From a virus, in IMG/VR virus record IMGVR_UViG_3300009068_004104, positions 1-43,378 of that record: a stretch of 43,378 nt of DNA. One strand, given 5' to 3'. Under the pieces are notes generated by a model that was given only the letters and a program-made list of their open reading frames with translations, did not search any database and was not told the DNA's origin. A program made the translations under genes and the position numbers. Shown here in pieces: positions 21,833 to 29,656 of this stretch (positions are counted from its first letter, which is position 1; each line of letters opens with the position of its first letter).

Positions 21833-22967
21833 ACACCTCTCCAAATATTTTTTTACTGTCTAATTTTCTTCTTGTGTCTAATAATTCTAGTCCTTTGTAA
21901 GAATCTTCTAATTTTTTTTCGAAAGGAGTATTTAAATATTTTAAAAGATTTGAATAGCTATTCTCTAAAAAATAACCAGGTTTTTTTTCTATTCTATCTT
22001 TCAATATTTTTTTACATTGATTTATTTTTAATTCTGGCAAGTTTAAAATATTTAAATATTTGGGTTCGTAAACGGGCCCAATAATAAAAGAGTTGTCATG
22101 GAATCCCATATTTTTAAAAAAATCTATGCAATCAAAAATTTTAACATGATTAAGTATAAAATATAACATATTAAAAGATATTTTATGTTGTGATATTTTT
22201 TTAATCTCCGTCAAATTATTATAAAATTTTTCCCAAAATCCTCCATATCTGATATATTCATAGGCATCTCCGATAGATTCTACGCTTACAGTCCAGTGTA
22301 CATTTTTAAATTTTTTTACTAGCTCGGCTACTTTTGTTTCTATGGTAGATAAATTGGTATTCACACGTAAAACTACATCTGGGTTTTCTTTAAATAAAAG
22401 TTCTAAAAATTCTTGATTCTCATTCATGAGCATGGGTTCTCCCCCGGCAAGGTATACATTTTTAAAATTTTTAATATTTAAAAAAATATAATCTTTTAAA
22501 TGTTTTTTCCTGTCATAAGACATGAGTTCACCCCCACCAATTTCTTTAGCCCACATGGTGCTATTGTGGGGGCCACAATAAACACAGGCCTGATTACATT
22601 GGTTGGTCCAACGCAGATCCACAGTGTGTAAATTAAAGTTATCCAAGGAATCATAAAGAGTAGGAACTACCGATTTAAGTTCTTTTAAATAATATATGCG
22701 TTGACTTATAATATCAAAACTGTTTTTATTTTCTTCGAGTTTGTAACAGCCAATACAGCTTGCCGGTTTCTGGTCAGCCAGCATTTTTTGTTTAATATCT
22801 TTATTTTTTTTACCGTTAACTATTTCTAAAATATTTTCTTGTTGAACATTTCCTATAGCGTCTTTTGCTAAAACACAATTTTTAACTTCTCCATTTTGTT
22901 GAACAATAAATCCAGTCCATGGCAAAGGACAAAAACTTTTATTTTTAATAATACTTTTAGCATCCAT
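21825..22967 (-). CDS. radical SAM protein with N-terminal SPASM/twitch-like cysteines
   Basis: A 380-residue protein. The radical SAM motif is CNQACVYC (Cx3Cx2C, near residues 124-131), with a following VYLAGGEPML (GGE). The N-terminal part has FCPLPWTGFIVQQNGEVKNC and CIGCYKLEE as the auxiliary cysteine set. The YC-type last cysteine pair is usual for peptide- and heme-related radical SAM proteins. It starts 1 nt after the SDR gene stop and overlaps the sulfotransferase gene. Among the four relatives this one shows the most canonical core. Substrate unknown. Confidence 0.83.
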   Translation of the reverse strand: MDAKSIIKNKSFCPLPWTGFIVQQNGEVKNCVLAKDAIGNVQQENILEIVNGKKNKDIKQKMLADQKPASCIGCYKLEENKNSFDIISQRIYYLKELKSVVPTLYDSLDNFNLHTVDLRWTNQCNQACVYCGPHNSTMWAKEIGGGELMSYDRKKHLKDYIFLNIKNFKNVYLAGGEPMLMNENQEFLELLFKENPDVVLRVNTNLSTIETKVAELVKKFKNVHWTVSVESIGDAYEYIRYGGFWEKFYNNLTEIKKISQHKISFNMLYFILNHVKIFDCIDFFKNMGFHDNSFIIGPVYEPKYLNILNLPELKINQCKKILKDRIEKKPGYFLENSYSNLLKYLNTPFEKKLEDSYKGLELLDTRRKLDSKKIFGEVYD

Positions 22968-22968
22968 T

Positions 22969-23535
22969 TTAAAGTTCTAATGATTTAATAGTTGGCACCA
23001 AGGAAATTTCATTAATATAAATTTTTTTATTATTAGTAAATGTATCTATAACTAATTTTGCCCACTCGTTTACATCACATTTATTAGTGTTAGAAAAATT
23101 TTCTTGAGTTGCTACACTACCCGGACGTATAATTGATATTACAGGCCATTTTTTCTTATGTCTTAATTGTCGAGCAGCGTCTTCTAGAGCAATTTTTTGA
23201 TTACGATACGCAGACATAATTAAATCATCCTGTCCATCTGGCAGGCTGTTTATCGGATGTTCTGTCATTTGTGTGCTAATATTCCAGATATATTTTCCTT
23301 CTATACCTTGCCATCGACCCCAAACAGCATAGAGCAATTCTGTTTGAGCATATGCCGTTTGTGCATTATTAATAAACATGTCACACGGTTCTATCATATT
23401 AGCAACATGTTCTGTTCTTCTAATATTTTCTCCGGTGCGACGACTAATACCAACGATTTCATGACCCCTAGATTCTAATATCTTGGTAAAGGCTTGTCCT
23501 ATACCTGCCGTATGTCCTGTAATTGCAATTTTCAT
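22969..23535 (-). CDS. short-chain dehydrogenase/reductase (compact)
   Basis: A 188-residue SDR. Residues 6-13 (TGHTAGIG) are the TGx3GxG cofactor loop. INNAQ (55-59) is the NNAG-like motif, Ser87 the candidate catalytic serine, and Y110-x3-K114 (YRNQK) the catalytic pair. IIRPGSVAT is a usual post-catalytic motif. It is shorter than the typical 240-260 residues because the C-terminal substrate part is reduced. It leads a minus-strand set with the radical SAM and sulfotransferase genes and is divergent from the oxygenase-like gene at 23566. Confidence 0.82.
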   Translation of the reverse strand: MKIAITGHTAGIGQAFTKILESRGHEIVGISRRTGENIRRTEHVANMIEPCDMFINNAQTAYAQTELLYAVWGRWQGIEGKYIWNISTQMTEHPINSLPDGQDDLIMSAYRNQKIALEDAARQLRHKKKWPVISIIRPGSVATQENFSNTNKCDVNEWAKLVIDTFTNNKKIYINEISLVPTIKSLEL

Positions 23536-23552
23536 AAGTCCTTGATAAACTA

Positions 23553-23560
23553 TTTAAATA
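23553..23560 (+). promoter_or_regulatory. T4-late-like motif TTTAAATA
   Basis: TTTAAATA ends 5 nt before ATG 23566, in the 30-bp gap between two divergent genes. Confidence 0.35.
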
Positions 23561-23565
23561 CAGGC

Positions 23566-24054
23566 ATGAAATCCTATCATGTTCTAGAGTGTACAGATCA
23601 AAAACAAATAGCACAAGAACTATATTCATTTTTATCAAAAAAGAACGGACCAATAGAAAGAGATAATTTAAAATTTTGGAATTTTTTAAATAAAAAAGAT
23701 CTGTTTAATTGTTTAAAAGAATGCACAACATTATCACAGTGGTTTGAAACATTAGAATTAAAAGTTAGAGAAGCCAGCTTTACCATCTATAATAATGAAA
23801 TAAAAACTCATCCACATGTGGATGCACCACCTGTTGTAGCAAAGATTAATTTTCCTGTACTCAATACCAAAGATACCTATAATGTTTGGTTTGATAAAGA
23901 TAAAAAAGAGATAGATCGAGTAGAATGCATTTATCCAATAGTGCTAAGATCTGACATATTACATACTGTAGAAATAGGAGAATCAGCACAATTTCCTAGA
24001 ATACAGATGAGTTTTTGTTTTTATAAAGAACCTTTAAATTTTTTACAAAATTAA
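23566..24054 (+). CDS. putative HxD-type Fe(II)/2-oxoglutarate oxygenase-like protein
   Basis: A 162-residue protein. THPHVDAPPVVAKINFPVLN near residues 80-99 has the H-x-D metal pair. RSDILHTVEIGESAQFPRIQMSF near 132-154 supplies the distal histidine and a basic residue in the position expected for 2-oxoglutarate binding. The double-stranded beta-helix pattern is plausible but the match is by motif only. ATG 23566 is chosen because of the late-like motif and because the frame upstream overlaps the divergent gene. It stands alone on the plus strand in a minus-strand block. Confidence 0.5.
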   Translation: MKSYHVLECTDQKQIAQELYSFLSKKNGPIERDNLKFWNFLNKKDLFNCLKECTTLSQWFETLELKVREASFTIYNNEIKTHPHVDAPPVVAKINFPVLNTKDTYNVWFDKDKKEIDRVECIYPIVLRSDILHTVEIGESAQFPRIQMSFCFYKEPLNFLQN

Positions 24055-24782
24055 GTTATTTTAAAATATTGAAAAATATTTTCTATACTAAATTTTTTTA
24101 CATCTTTGTAAGGTATATTTAAAATATTAAAATTATTTTTAAGTTTAATGTAACCTTTAAATTCTTTGTTATCATATAAAGAAAAAAATAGTTTTTTCAT
24201 ATTTTTAATAGAAGGTTCTAAATCATTTATTACGCATTGTATTTGTCCAAAAGACAATGTATTTTTATATTTAGATAAAATCTCTTTTGTTAATTTTTTA
24301 ATTTCGTTTTTTGTTTTTTCTTTTTTAAATATTTCTATTTTAGAATAAATTTCTCCAATATATTCTTTTAGACTTGTTGTTTTATATAACCAAAAATTAT
24401 CGTAAAGATGTTGAAGATACTTTTGGTGTTGTTCTTCTGTTTCGGGAGGATTAATTATTATAAAATAAGAATTAAAAAAATATTTTTTTAAAATAATAGC
24501 ATCAATATGAGAAGGAACAATGTTATATTTTTTAATATTATCTATTTTATTTTTAAAATCTTTTATAACTTTCTTGCATAATTTTTCTTTATCTTGAAAA
24601 TTATATTCAAAATTATTATTAAATCCTAAAAATATTTTATTGAATAGATCATTTTTAATAACAGTTCTGCCTTTTTCCGTTTTAACTAACAATTTATCAC
24701 ATAATGCATGATTAGAAATTCTATAAGATAGATTTTCTCCCCCAAACCCGTGTTGATAACAGACAAAAATAAGTTTATTCAT
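24051..24782 (-). CDS. hypothetical protein, possibly sulfotransferase- or P-loop-like
   Basis: A 243-residue protein from ATG 24782 that I do not firmly recognise. It starts LIFVCYQHGFGGENLSYRIS, a beta-loop-alpha start with a Gly-rich turn that resembles the first element of sulfotransferase/kinase-type P-loop folds. A later FIIINPPETEEQHQKYLQ may be an equivalent of a second core strand. The remainder is lysine-rich and helical. The start follows the stop of the upstream SGNH-like gene by 1 nt (TGAGATG), so the two are coupled. Confidence 0.5.
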   Translation of the reverse strand: MNKLIFVCYQHGFGGENLSYRISNHALCDKLLVKTEKGRTVIKNDLFNKIFLGFNNNFEYNFQDKEKLCKKVIKDFKNKIDNIKKYNIVPSHIDAIILKKYFFNSYFIIINPPETEEQHQKYLQHLYDNFWLYKTTSLKEYIGEIYSKIEIFKKEKTKNEIKKLTKEILSKYKNTLSFGQIQCVINDLEPSIKNMKKLFFSLYDNKEFKGYIKLKNNFNILNIPYKDVKKFSIENIFQYFKIT

Positions 24783-24783
24783 C

Positions 24784-25584
24784 TCAGTTTTTTTTATATT
24801 TTTCATAACTTTCTTTGGTAAATTTTTTACACAAAGACTCTAATGATGAATATTTTTTATTTTTTTTGTAACCTTTGTCTAATAGGATAGGAGATATAAT
24901 TTTATCTAACAAAAACCATTGTATATCAGCACAAGGCACAATTGATTCTCTCTCTGTGCTTACGTTATAGATCGAGGAAGGGTGAGCACTAATTATTGCT
25001 TGCAAAGATTGATCAGTCACTTGCAACGACCAATCTATCTCTTTATAAATTGGTTTTGTATTTTTATTTGTTGATAAAAAATCGTGGTCTACATCAGAGT
25101 GTGTAAAGAATCTATAATAGATATTTTTTTTACAACACAGGTTTTGTAATGTCAACATATTCTGCAGATCATCCATTGCTGTGCCTGTTTTACTTTTAAT
25201 TTTTTCATTATAATATTTTTTCCATTCTACGGTATTATCATTGCTACTGCACCAATAACCAGCTTCGTTTGTGGTTTTGCTATTTGCTGGATCCACTATA
25301 AAATTTCTTATGCTTTTGCTATTAAGAACAATATCAATAAATTCTTGATTTTCCACGTAGAGATCAAACTTGCCAAAATTCCATTGCACTAGCACAATGT
25401 CTGGTCGAACTTTTTCCAATTGATTTATGACCGATCGACAGATATAAAGATTACCCGCTGCTGGAGCCGAAACATCGATGTGTTTACAATTAAAATACAA
25501 AGGTAAGAGTTTGGTCCAAGTGGGCCAGTATCGCCATTTGGAGTAACTAGGACCACTACCTGCTGTTATTATTGCTTTTTTCAT
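24784..25584 (-). CDS. SGNH-like protein
   Basis: A 266-residue protein. IITAGSGPSYSKWRYWPTW near residues 5-23 replaces the usual GDS block with GSGPSYS. SAPAAGNLYICRSVI near 39-53 provides the Gly-Asn block III-like element. VQWNFGKFDLY near 66-76 and later AHPSSIYN supply a possible histidine. Overall shape matches the phage SGNH-type proteins at 10373 and 19560, with weak catalytic-block conservation, so activity is uncertain. It is 6 nt after the radical SAM gene 25591-26661 on the same strand. Confidence 0.5.
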   Translation of the reverse strand: MKKAIITAGSGPSYSKWRYWPTWTKLLPLYFNCKHIDVSAPAAGNLYICRSVINQLEKVRPDIVLVQWNFGKFDLYVENQEFIDIVLNSKSIRNFIVDPANSKTTNEAGYWCSSNDNTVEWKKYYNEKIKSKTGTAMDDLQNMLTLQNLCCKKNIYYRFFTHSDVDHDFLSTNKNTKPIYKEIDWSLQVTDQSLQAIISAHPSSIYNVSTERESIVPCADIQWFLLDKIISPILLDKGYKKNKKYSSLESLCKKFTKESYEKYKKN

Positions 25585-25590
25585 ATAATT

Positions 25591-26661
25591 TTATTCAACC
25601 AAATATATATTTTTTTTTAATGTTGGAGTTTCTATCAACATGTTTTTCTTTTCTTTTTTTAATTCTTTACTTTTATTTTTAACTTTTTTAAATTCTTCTA
25701 AGTATTTTTGATGTTCTTGGTGTTCTACATCGGTCACATCTATTTCTTTAAAGTTTTTGTAAGTATTCCAATCCTCAATTTTGTTTAAACACACGTTATC
25801 AACATCATATTTCTCTGCTAACTCTATTATTTTTATCATTTCGTGATAATTGTCTTTTTGTACAACAAAATGAAGATAAAATTTAAAATTGTGTTCTTTT
25901 TTCTTTTCTTTTAAAAAAGAAAGATTTTCTAATATTTTTTCATAAGAGCCCCCCAGACGTAATTTCTCATATGTTTCTTTGGTTGCGCCATCGATGCTCA
26001 CACCGATCTTTTTTGTTCTATCCCATATTTTTTTTGTTCTATTATACATCTGTTTCAATAACAGTCCATTGGTTTGAAAACTAAAATTTAGATTCTTTAT
26101 ATCAGCTGCTTCTCTCATGAAATATCTATAAACTAAACTTGCAAATGGATCACCATCTGATCCTATGTGCACCAGTGCCGAATGATCAAGAGTTTTTAAA
26201 AATTTTATTATTTTATTCACGATTTTAATTCTTGCTTTAAAGTGTGTGCCCGATGTAACAAATATCTGTTTATTACGACAGCTAGGACAACGAAGATTGC
26301 AAGAATCATCGATGGCTAGTTTTATATTTTTTATTTCTGTTACAGGCAGTTCTTCGTTCCAGACTTCTCCGGTTCTAGAGTACAATAACCAAGAACATTG
26401 TTTGTCATTGCAATATCGATAAGAGCCATCACGAATGGATTCTCTCAACATTTTTGCAGAATTGCTGTGTAATATATCCTCGATCTCTTGTAATTGTAGA
26501 TTCCCTACAGATTGTGGCAACCAAGAAGTACACTCGCAAAGATAACAAGAACCAAATTTATCTATCAGCAGAGTATCAAACGGTTTAGGGCATCGAGTCT
26601 TAATAGACAGATTTTTTTGAGTATCTATATTATACCAGTCAAATAATCTTTGATTGATCAC
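25591..26661 (-). CDS. radical SAM/SPASM-like protein
   Basis: A 356-residue protein. The cluster motif CNLRCPSC is near residues 121-128 in the sequence LAIDDSCNLRCPSCRNKQ. GSDGDPF follows in place of the usual GGE motif. IGVSIDGATKETYEKLRLGGSYE is the typical middle stretch of SPASM-type enzymes. The N-terminal part has RCPKPFDTLLIDKFGSCYLCECTSW and YCNDKQCSW as auxiliary cysteines, again before the core. It overlaps the upstream small basic gene by ATGA. The end is lysine-rich. Confidence 0.82.
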   Translation of the reverse strand: MINQRLFDWYNIDTQKNLSIKTRCPKPFDTLLIDKFGSCYLCECTSWLPQSVGNLQLQEIEDILHSNSAKMLRESIRDGSYRYCNDKQCSWLLYSRTGEVWNEELPVTEIKNIKLAIDDSCNLRCPSCRNKQIFVTSGTHFKARIKIVNKIIKFLKTLDHSALVHIGSDGDPFASLVYRYFMREAADIKNLNFSFQTNGLLLKQMYNRTKKIWDRTKKIGVSIDGATKETYEKLRLGGSYEKILENLSFLKEKKKEHNFKFYLHFVVQKDNYHEMIKIIELAEKYDVDNVCLNKIEDWNTYKNFKEIDVTDVEHQEHQKYLEEFKKVKNKSKELKKEKKNMLIETPTLKKNIYLVE

Positions 26662-26858
26662 TTTTTAAGATCCGGATTGGTTAGATGATCCAGTGTTACT
26701 ACTTCGTTGTCGGGCACCACGTAAACATCTGGTGCGGGTTCTGTTTTTTCTCGAGATTGTTTTCGATGCTCGCTGCGCCTACGCAGCTCTTCTTGCTTCT
26801 GCTGTTTGCGCAGGTTTCGCTCGCCACTCTGTGATTTGTATGTGTAGTGTATGCCCAT
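26658..26858 (-). CDS. small basic hypothetical protein, first gene of the radical SAM operon
   Basis: A 66-residue protein that is very rich in Arg, Lys, Glu and Gln in its first half (RNLRKQQKQEELRRRSEHRKQ), probably one long helix. A Pro/Val/Asp-rich tail (APDVYVVPDNEVV) follows. It could be a peptide substrate or adaptor for the radical SAM enzyme encoded right after it, because RiPP precursors are often small and precede the maturase. No leader-core pattern is evident, so this stays speculative. GGAG precedes the ATG, and the promoter is at 26912-26940. Confidence 0.55.
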   Translation of the reverse strand: MGIHYTYKSQSGERNLRKQQKQEELRRRSEHRKQSREKTEPAPDVYVVPDNEVVTLDHLTNPDLKK

Positions 26859-26911
26859 TGTGGATCTCCTGCTCAGTCATCATTGATATTGTAATTATCT
26901 TTTGAAATTTT

Positions 26912-26940
26912 ATTATATAACAACATTGGGCAAAAGTCAA
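26912..26940 (-). promoter_or_regulatory. strong sigma70-like promoter of the 26858-20242 gene set
   Basis: On the minus strand TTGACT (26940-26935), a 17-nt spacer and TATAAT (26917-26912). It is embedded in the inverted repeat 26922-26958: the -35 box lies mainly in the loop and the spacer contains one arm. Confidence 0.75.
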
Positions 26941-26958
26941 TTGCCTCCGCCCAATGTT
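26922..26958 (-). terminator. hairpin after the porin gene, overlapping the next promoter
   Basis: Perfect 10-bp arms AACATTGGGC and GCCCAATGTT with a 17-nt loop, 11 nt after the porin stop on the minus strand. An A/T-rich run follows. A smaller hairpin (CGTTCT/AGAACG, 26964-26977) covers the porin stop codon. Confidence 0.6.
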
Positions 26959-26969
26959 AAAACCGTTCT

Positions 26970-28028
26970 TTAGAACGAGTATACTACTCCGACCATTGCA
27001 AGTTTTGGATCTTTACCTGCTGCTGGAGCCGACATTCCGTTGGTGTACATGGCAGAATTTGCATCGTTATCAACCCAGCTGTAAGCACCGTACAATACCG
27101 CACCTGGTGCAAGCTCTTTGGTTAACCCGATTGTGTAACCTTTGCCCTCGTTGGCAGAAGTTTGTGCACCATCCTTGGCAGTGGAATAAACAGCGTGAGC
27201 AGATAATCCATTATTGTCCAAAGGCAGTTTCACCGAGTACATATTGGCAGTGGATTTCACTGTCGATGTTGTGGAGTTGTCTCCGTAGATGTAAGCAGCA
27301 CCCACAGTCGCCACTCCAAAATTGTAGGCAACACCGATACTCTTCGCATCAGTTTTGGCCGCTTCTGAAGCACCATCTTTCGCTGCATATCCCACACCTG
27401 CTTTTAATGGACCGCTGGCATAGGTCAATGATCCACCTTTGATAGCTGCAGTGGTATCAGTGGTAGCTGATGCAGAGTTACCTGAGTAACCTACTTGTGC
27501 TTGGAATCCACCGATAGTTGGCGAAATATATTTCATCACGTTGTTCACGTCTTCACCAATTTCAATAGCAGATCCGTTCACAGCAAAGTTACCAAATTTG
27601 GCAAATTGTCTACCTAGAGTATCAATCTCAGCAGCATCTGTCAAATCGGTTGTACCGAATCTAACTTCTCCAGCTGCACCGCTGATTCCTACCCATGCTT
27701 CACGAGCAAATATTGCTCCTGTGGTTGTGGTAGAACCCACTTGGGCAGTGTTGGGTTTCAATCCACCTTCCAATTGGAAGTTGAATTTTATACCGCCTAG
27801 GTCCGGTGAGCTGCCTCGGAATCCTAATATGCTAGGAAGTAGGCCACTCTCTCCAGCTCTAATTACAGTTTCTGAACCAGTGTCAAAACTCTGAGCACCG
27901 GCATCTAGTCTACCGTATATAGAAACAGTTGGAGCAGTTGTTTGAGCTTTGGCAGAATCAGTAAAAATCATAGACAATACAATTGTCATTGATACCAACA
28001 CGCCTAAAGCGATAGTTTTTTTATTCAT
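26970..28028 (-). CDS. Gram-negative trimeric porin-type outer-membrane protein
   Basis: A 352-residue protein with a signal peptide (about residues 1-28, SAKA before QTTAP) and the opening strand VSIYGRLDAG. The middle has FGTTDLTDAAEIDTLGRQFAKFG as the likely constriction loop L3 region (after EAWVGISGAAGEVRFG). The C-terminus VVYSF ends in the obligatory Phe. The overall composition (Ala, Gly, Thr, Lys and Asp rich) matches betaproteobacterial general porins. Such porins let small solutes cross the outer membrane. The gene has its own strong promoter, a 5' hairpin, an AAGGAG site and a terminator, so it is a complete host-style unit probably acquired from the host. Phage porins may supplement nutrient entry or block superinfection. 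Confidence 0.9.
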   Translation of the reverse strand: MNKKTIALGVLVSMTIVLSMIFTDSAKAQTTAPTVSIYGRLDAGAQSFDTGSETVIRAGESGLLPSILGFRGSSPDLGGIKFNFQLEGGLKPNTAQVGSTTTTGAIFAREAWVGISGAAGEVRFGTTDLTDAAEIDTLGRQFAKFGNFAVNGSAIEIGEDVNNVMKYISPTIGGFQAQVGYSGNSASATTDTTAAIKGGSLTYASGPLKAGVGYAAKDGASEAAKTDAKSIGVAYNFGVATVGAAYIYGDNSTTSTVKSTANMYSVKLPLDNNGLSAHAVYSTAKDGAQTSANEGKGYTIGLTKELAPGAVLYGAYSWVDNDANSAMYTNGMSAPAAGKDPKLAMVGVVYSF

Positions 28029-28048
28029 TATTTTTCTCCTTGTTTCCT

Positions 28049-28066
28049 ACTTGGATATATCCAAGT
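28049..28066 (-). repeat. 18-bp perfect palindrome in the porin 5' leader
   Basis: ACTTGGATATATCCAAGT is identical on both strands. It lies between the predicted transcription start (about 28071) and the ribosome-binding site (28036-28041). It could be a repressor site or a hairpin protecting the 5' end of the mRNA. Confidence 0.7.
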
Positions 28067-28077
28067 AAAGATTCGCA

Positions 28078-28106
28078 ATTATACTCTAAATTGTAATACT
28101 AGTCAA
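28078..28106 (-). promoter_or_regulatory. strong sigma70-like promoter of the porin gene
   Basis: On the minus strand TTGACT (28106-28101), 17-nt spacer, TATAAT (28083-28078). The leader is about 40 nt and carries the palindrome 28049-28066 and an AAGGAG ribosome-binding site 7 nt before the ATG. Confidence 0.8.
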
Positions 28107-28190
28107 GTGCAAATGCGTGACAATTACCATTTAAATTTTACCAAAAACAATCGGGGTCAAAACCTTTGCACGCTAACTTACGCTGTCGCT

Positions 28191-28218
28191 TATTTTTAAA
28201 AAATGCGCTGACGCTGCG
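28191..28218 (-). terminator. possible weak terminator after the gp41 gene
   Basis: On the minus strand GCGC, a 7-nt loop, GCGC and then ATTTTTT, immediately after the helicase stop codon. The stem is only 4 bp, so this is weak. Confidence 0.3.
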
Positions 28219-28219
28219 C

Positions 28220-29656
28220 TTATTGTTCTTCGTCTGAATGTAGATCGTTGAGCAGTTGTCTTAATTTACTGCCTTCCACAGTGGCTCTAACTTTACCAAT
28301 TTCATCGCCTCTAGTAGGATCAGGTTCTGGTCGTGCATCTGCAGGAGTGTTTTCTCCAGAAATTTTGCTCTTTTGTTTCAATGAATCATACACAGTGGAT
28401 GTTTGTTTTTTAAATTGATGTTGACCTTCTTCTTCAATTAAATCTTTGATTCTTAGAGTGTCCACATCAAATTCAAGATCCACTTTCTGTCCTACACCGC
28501 TGGAACTTCTAGTTTTCATAAACTGTACTTGATATCTTCCACGTTCTTTCATTGCTCGACTTGTGAATATACCAAACACGTTGTCTGCTGTTTGTACTTT
28601 GGATAATCCACCCGCTATGTGTGAGTGATCAAATTCAATCTCTTCCACAGATGCTCTATTCAACTGCGATGCTGTGGCCATTAACATTTTTGATTCTACA
28701 GCTAAATTTCTTAATTCTTCTGACACGTACTTGTCTTTGATAAACAGATCTGCTGGTGATACTTTTTTACTCTTTGGCATCATTAGATCTAGATAGTCAA
28801 TCAATATACAATCTATTTTCTTTTTAGTTTTAAGTTCTAATTCTTTTATGTATGTTTTAATATCTAGCACAGTGCTGCCTGATGGTAGATATTTGATTTG
28901 TAAACCACCTGCTTTTTTAGCAATCATTTTGAGTTTCATTTCAACATTATCAATTTCTGGGAATATCTTTCTTGTGGGTATATTAGTAATCATTGCATCC
29001 AATCTCATCGCTACCAACATCTCACTCAATTCAAAACTGATATAACAACAGTTCAATCCTGCACTAGCCCAGTTAACTGCTAGATTTTGTAAGAACAAAG
29101 ATTTACCTGCTCCAGAGCCTCCTGCAAATATGTTCAACTCTCCACGATTAAATCCGCCAAATAATTTTTTATCAATATTCACCCATCCTGTACTAACCTG
29201 CCCATTGGAATTTTTTAATCTCTCTAATCTACCTCGAGGATCATCAAAATAATCTGTACCTATGTCTCGAGTCAATCCAATATTGACTGCTGCCTTGATT
29301 TTATCTTCCACTGGAGCATAATCACCGTGCTCCAAAAGATCTGCAGATTCTAATATGGCTTTCTCTAATGCCTTGTGTCTAGAGAATGTTTCAAACTCGT
29401 CCAATAACCATGTAAAGTGAGATGGATCTAGATCTTTTGCTGCTTTTAATTTAATATCATGTTTAGCATTGACTTGCTCTACTTCTGGTAACACTTTATA
29501 TTGTTCGACGTAATCTTTAATAAACTTTGCAATAGGTTGTAGTTTTCTATCAAAACTATTGCTGTCGAAAATATTCTGTGCTCGTGCAAATGATTCTGCA
29601 TCTGCCAGCAGCATTTCTAAATATAATTTTTGTACATCAAAACTGTAATCAGCCAT
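28220..29656 (-). CDS. T4 gp41-like replicative DNA helicase
   Basis: A 478-residue DnaB-type (SF4) hexameric helicase of the T4 gp41 kind. It has an N-terminal helical domain (1-110), then Walker A GGSGAGKS at residues 179-186 and Walker B ILID at 284-287. TASQLNR (the motif H3-like Gln region) and KTRSSSG near the arginine-finger region follow. The C-terminal 90 residues (EEGQHQFKKQTSTV and beyond) are polar and probably disordered. It unwinds duplex DNA at the replication fork with the primase encoded just upstream (8-nt overlap). In T4 both form the primosome. Confidence 0.93.
   Translation of the reverse strand: MADYSFDVQKLYLEMLLADAESFARAQNIFDSNSFDRKLQPIAKFIKDYVEQYKVLPEVEQVNAKHDIKLKAAKDLDPSHFTWLLDEFETFSRHKALEKAILESADLLEHGDYAPVEDKIKAAVNIGLTRDIGTDYFDDPRGRLERLKNSNGQVSTGWVNIDKKLFGGFNRGELNIFAGGSGAGKSLFLQNLAVNWASAGLNCCYISFELSEMLVAMRLDAMITNIPTRKIFPEIDNVEMKLKMIAKKAGGLQIKYLPSGSTVLDIKTYIKELELKTKKKIDCILIDYLDLMMPKSKKVSPADLFIKDKYVSEELRNLAVESKMLMATASQLNRASVEEIEFDHSHIAGGLSKVQTADNVFGIFTSRAMKERGRYQVQFMKTRSSSGVGQKVDLEFDVDTLRIKDLIEEEGQHQFKKQTSTVYDSLKQKSKISGENTPADARPEPDPTRGDEIGKVRATVEGSKLRQLLNDLHSDEEQ

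Noticed and set aside
24051-24782. Firm sulfotransferase call for this protein
   Set aside because: Only the first strand and loop fit. The second PAPS motif (LR-x-P-x-x-R-F-x-S type) is absent, so it is left as hypothetical.
26954-27442. 162-residue frame opposite the porin gene
   Set aside because: Its composition is that of a shadow of the porin, with many Trp, Cys and His residues. The porin frame has signal peptide, strand pattern, promoter and terminator.
27541-27894. 117-residue plus-strand frame inside the porin gene
   Set aside because: Lies wholly antisense to the well-supported porin and has no ribosome-binding site.
28130-28219. Repeats of GCGCTGACGCTGCGC type as a CRISPR or regulatory repeat
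   Set aside because: Only two short, imperfect copies, with no regular spacing. Kept only as a weak terminator.
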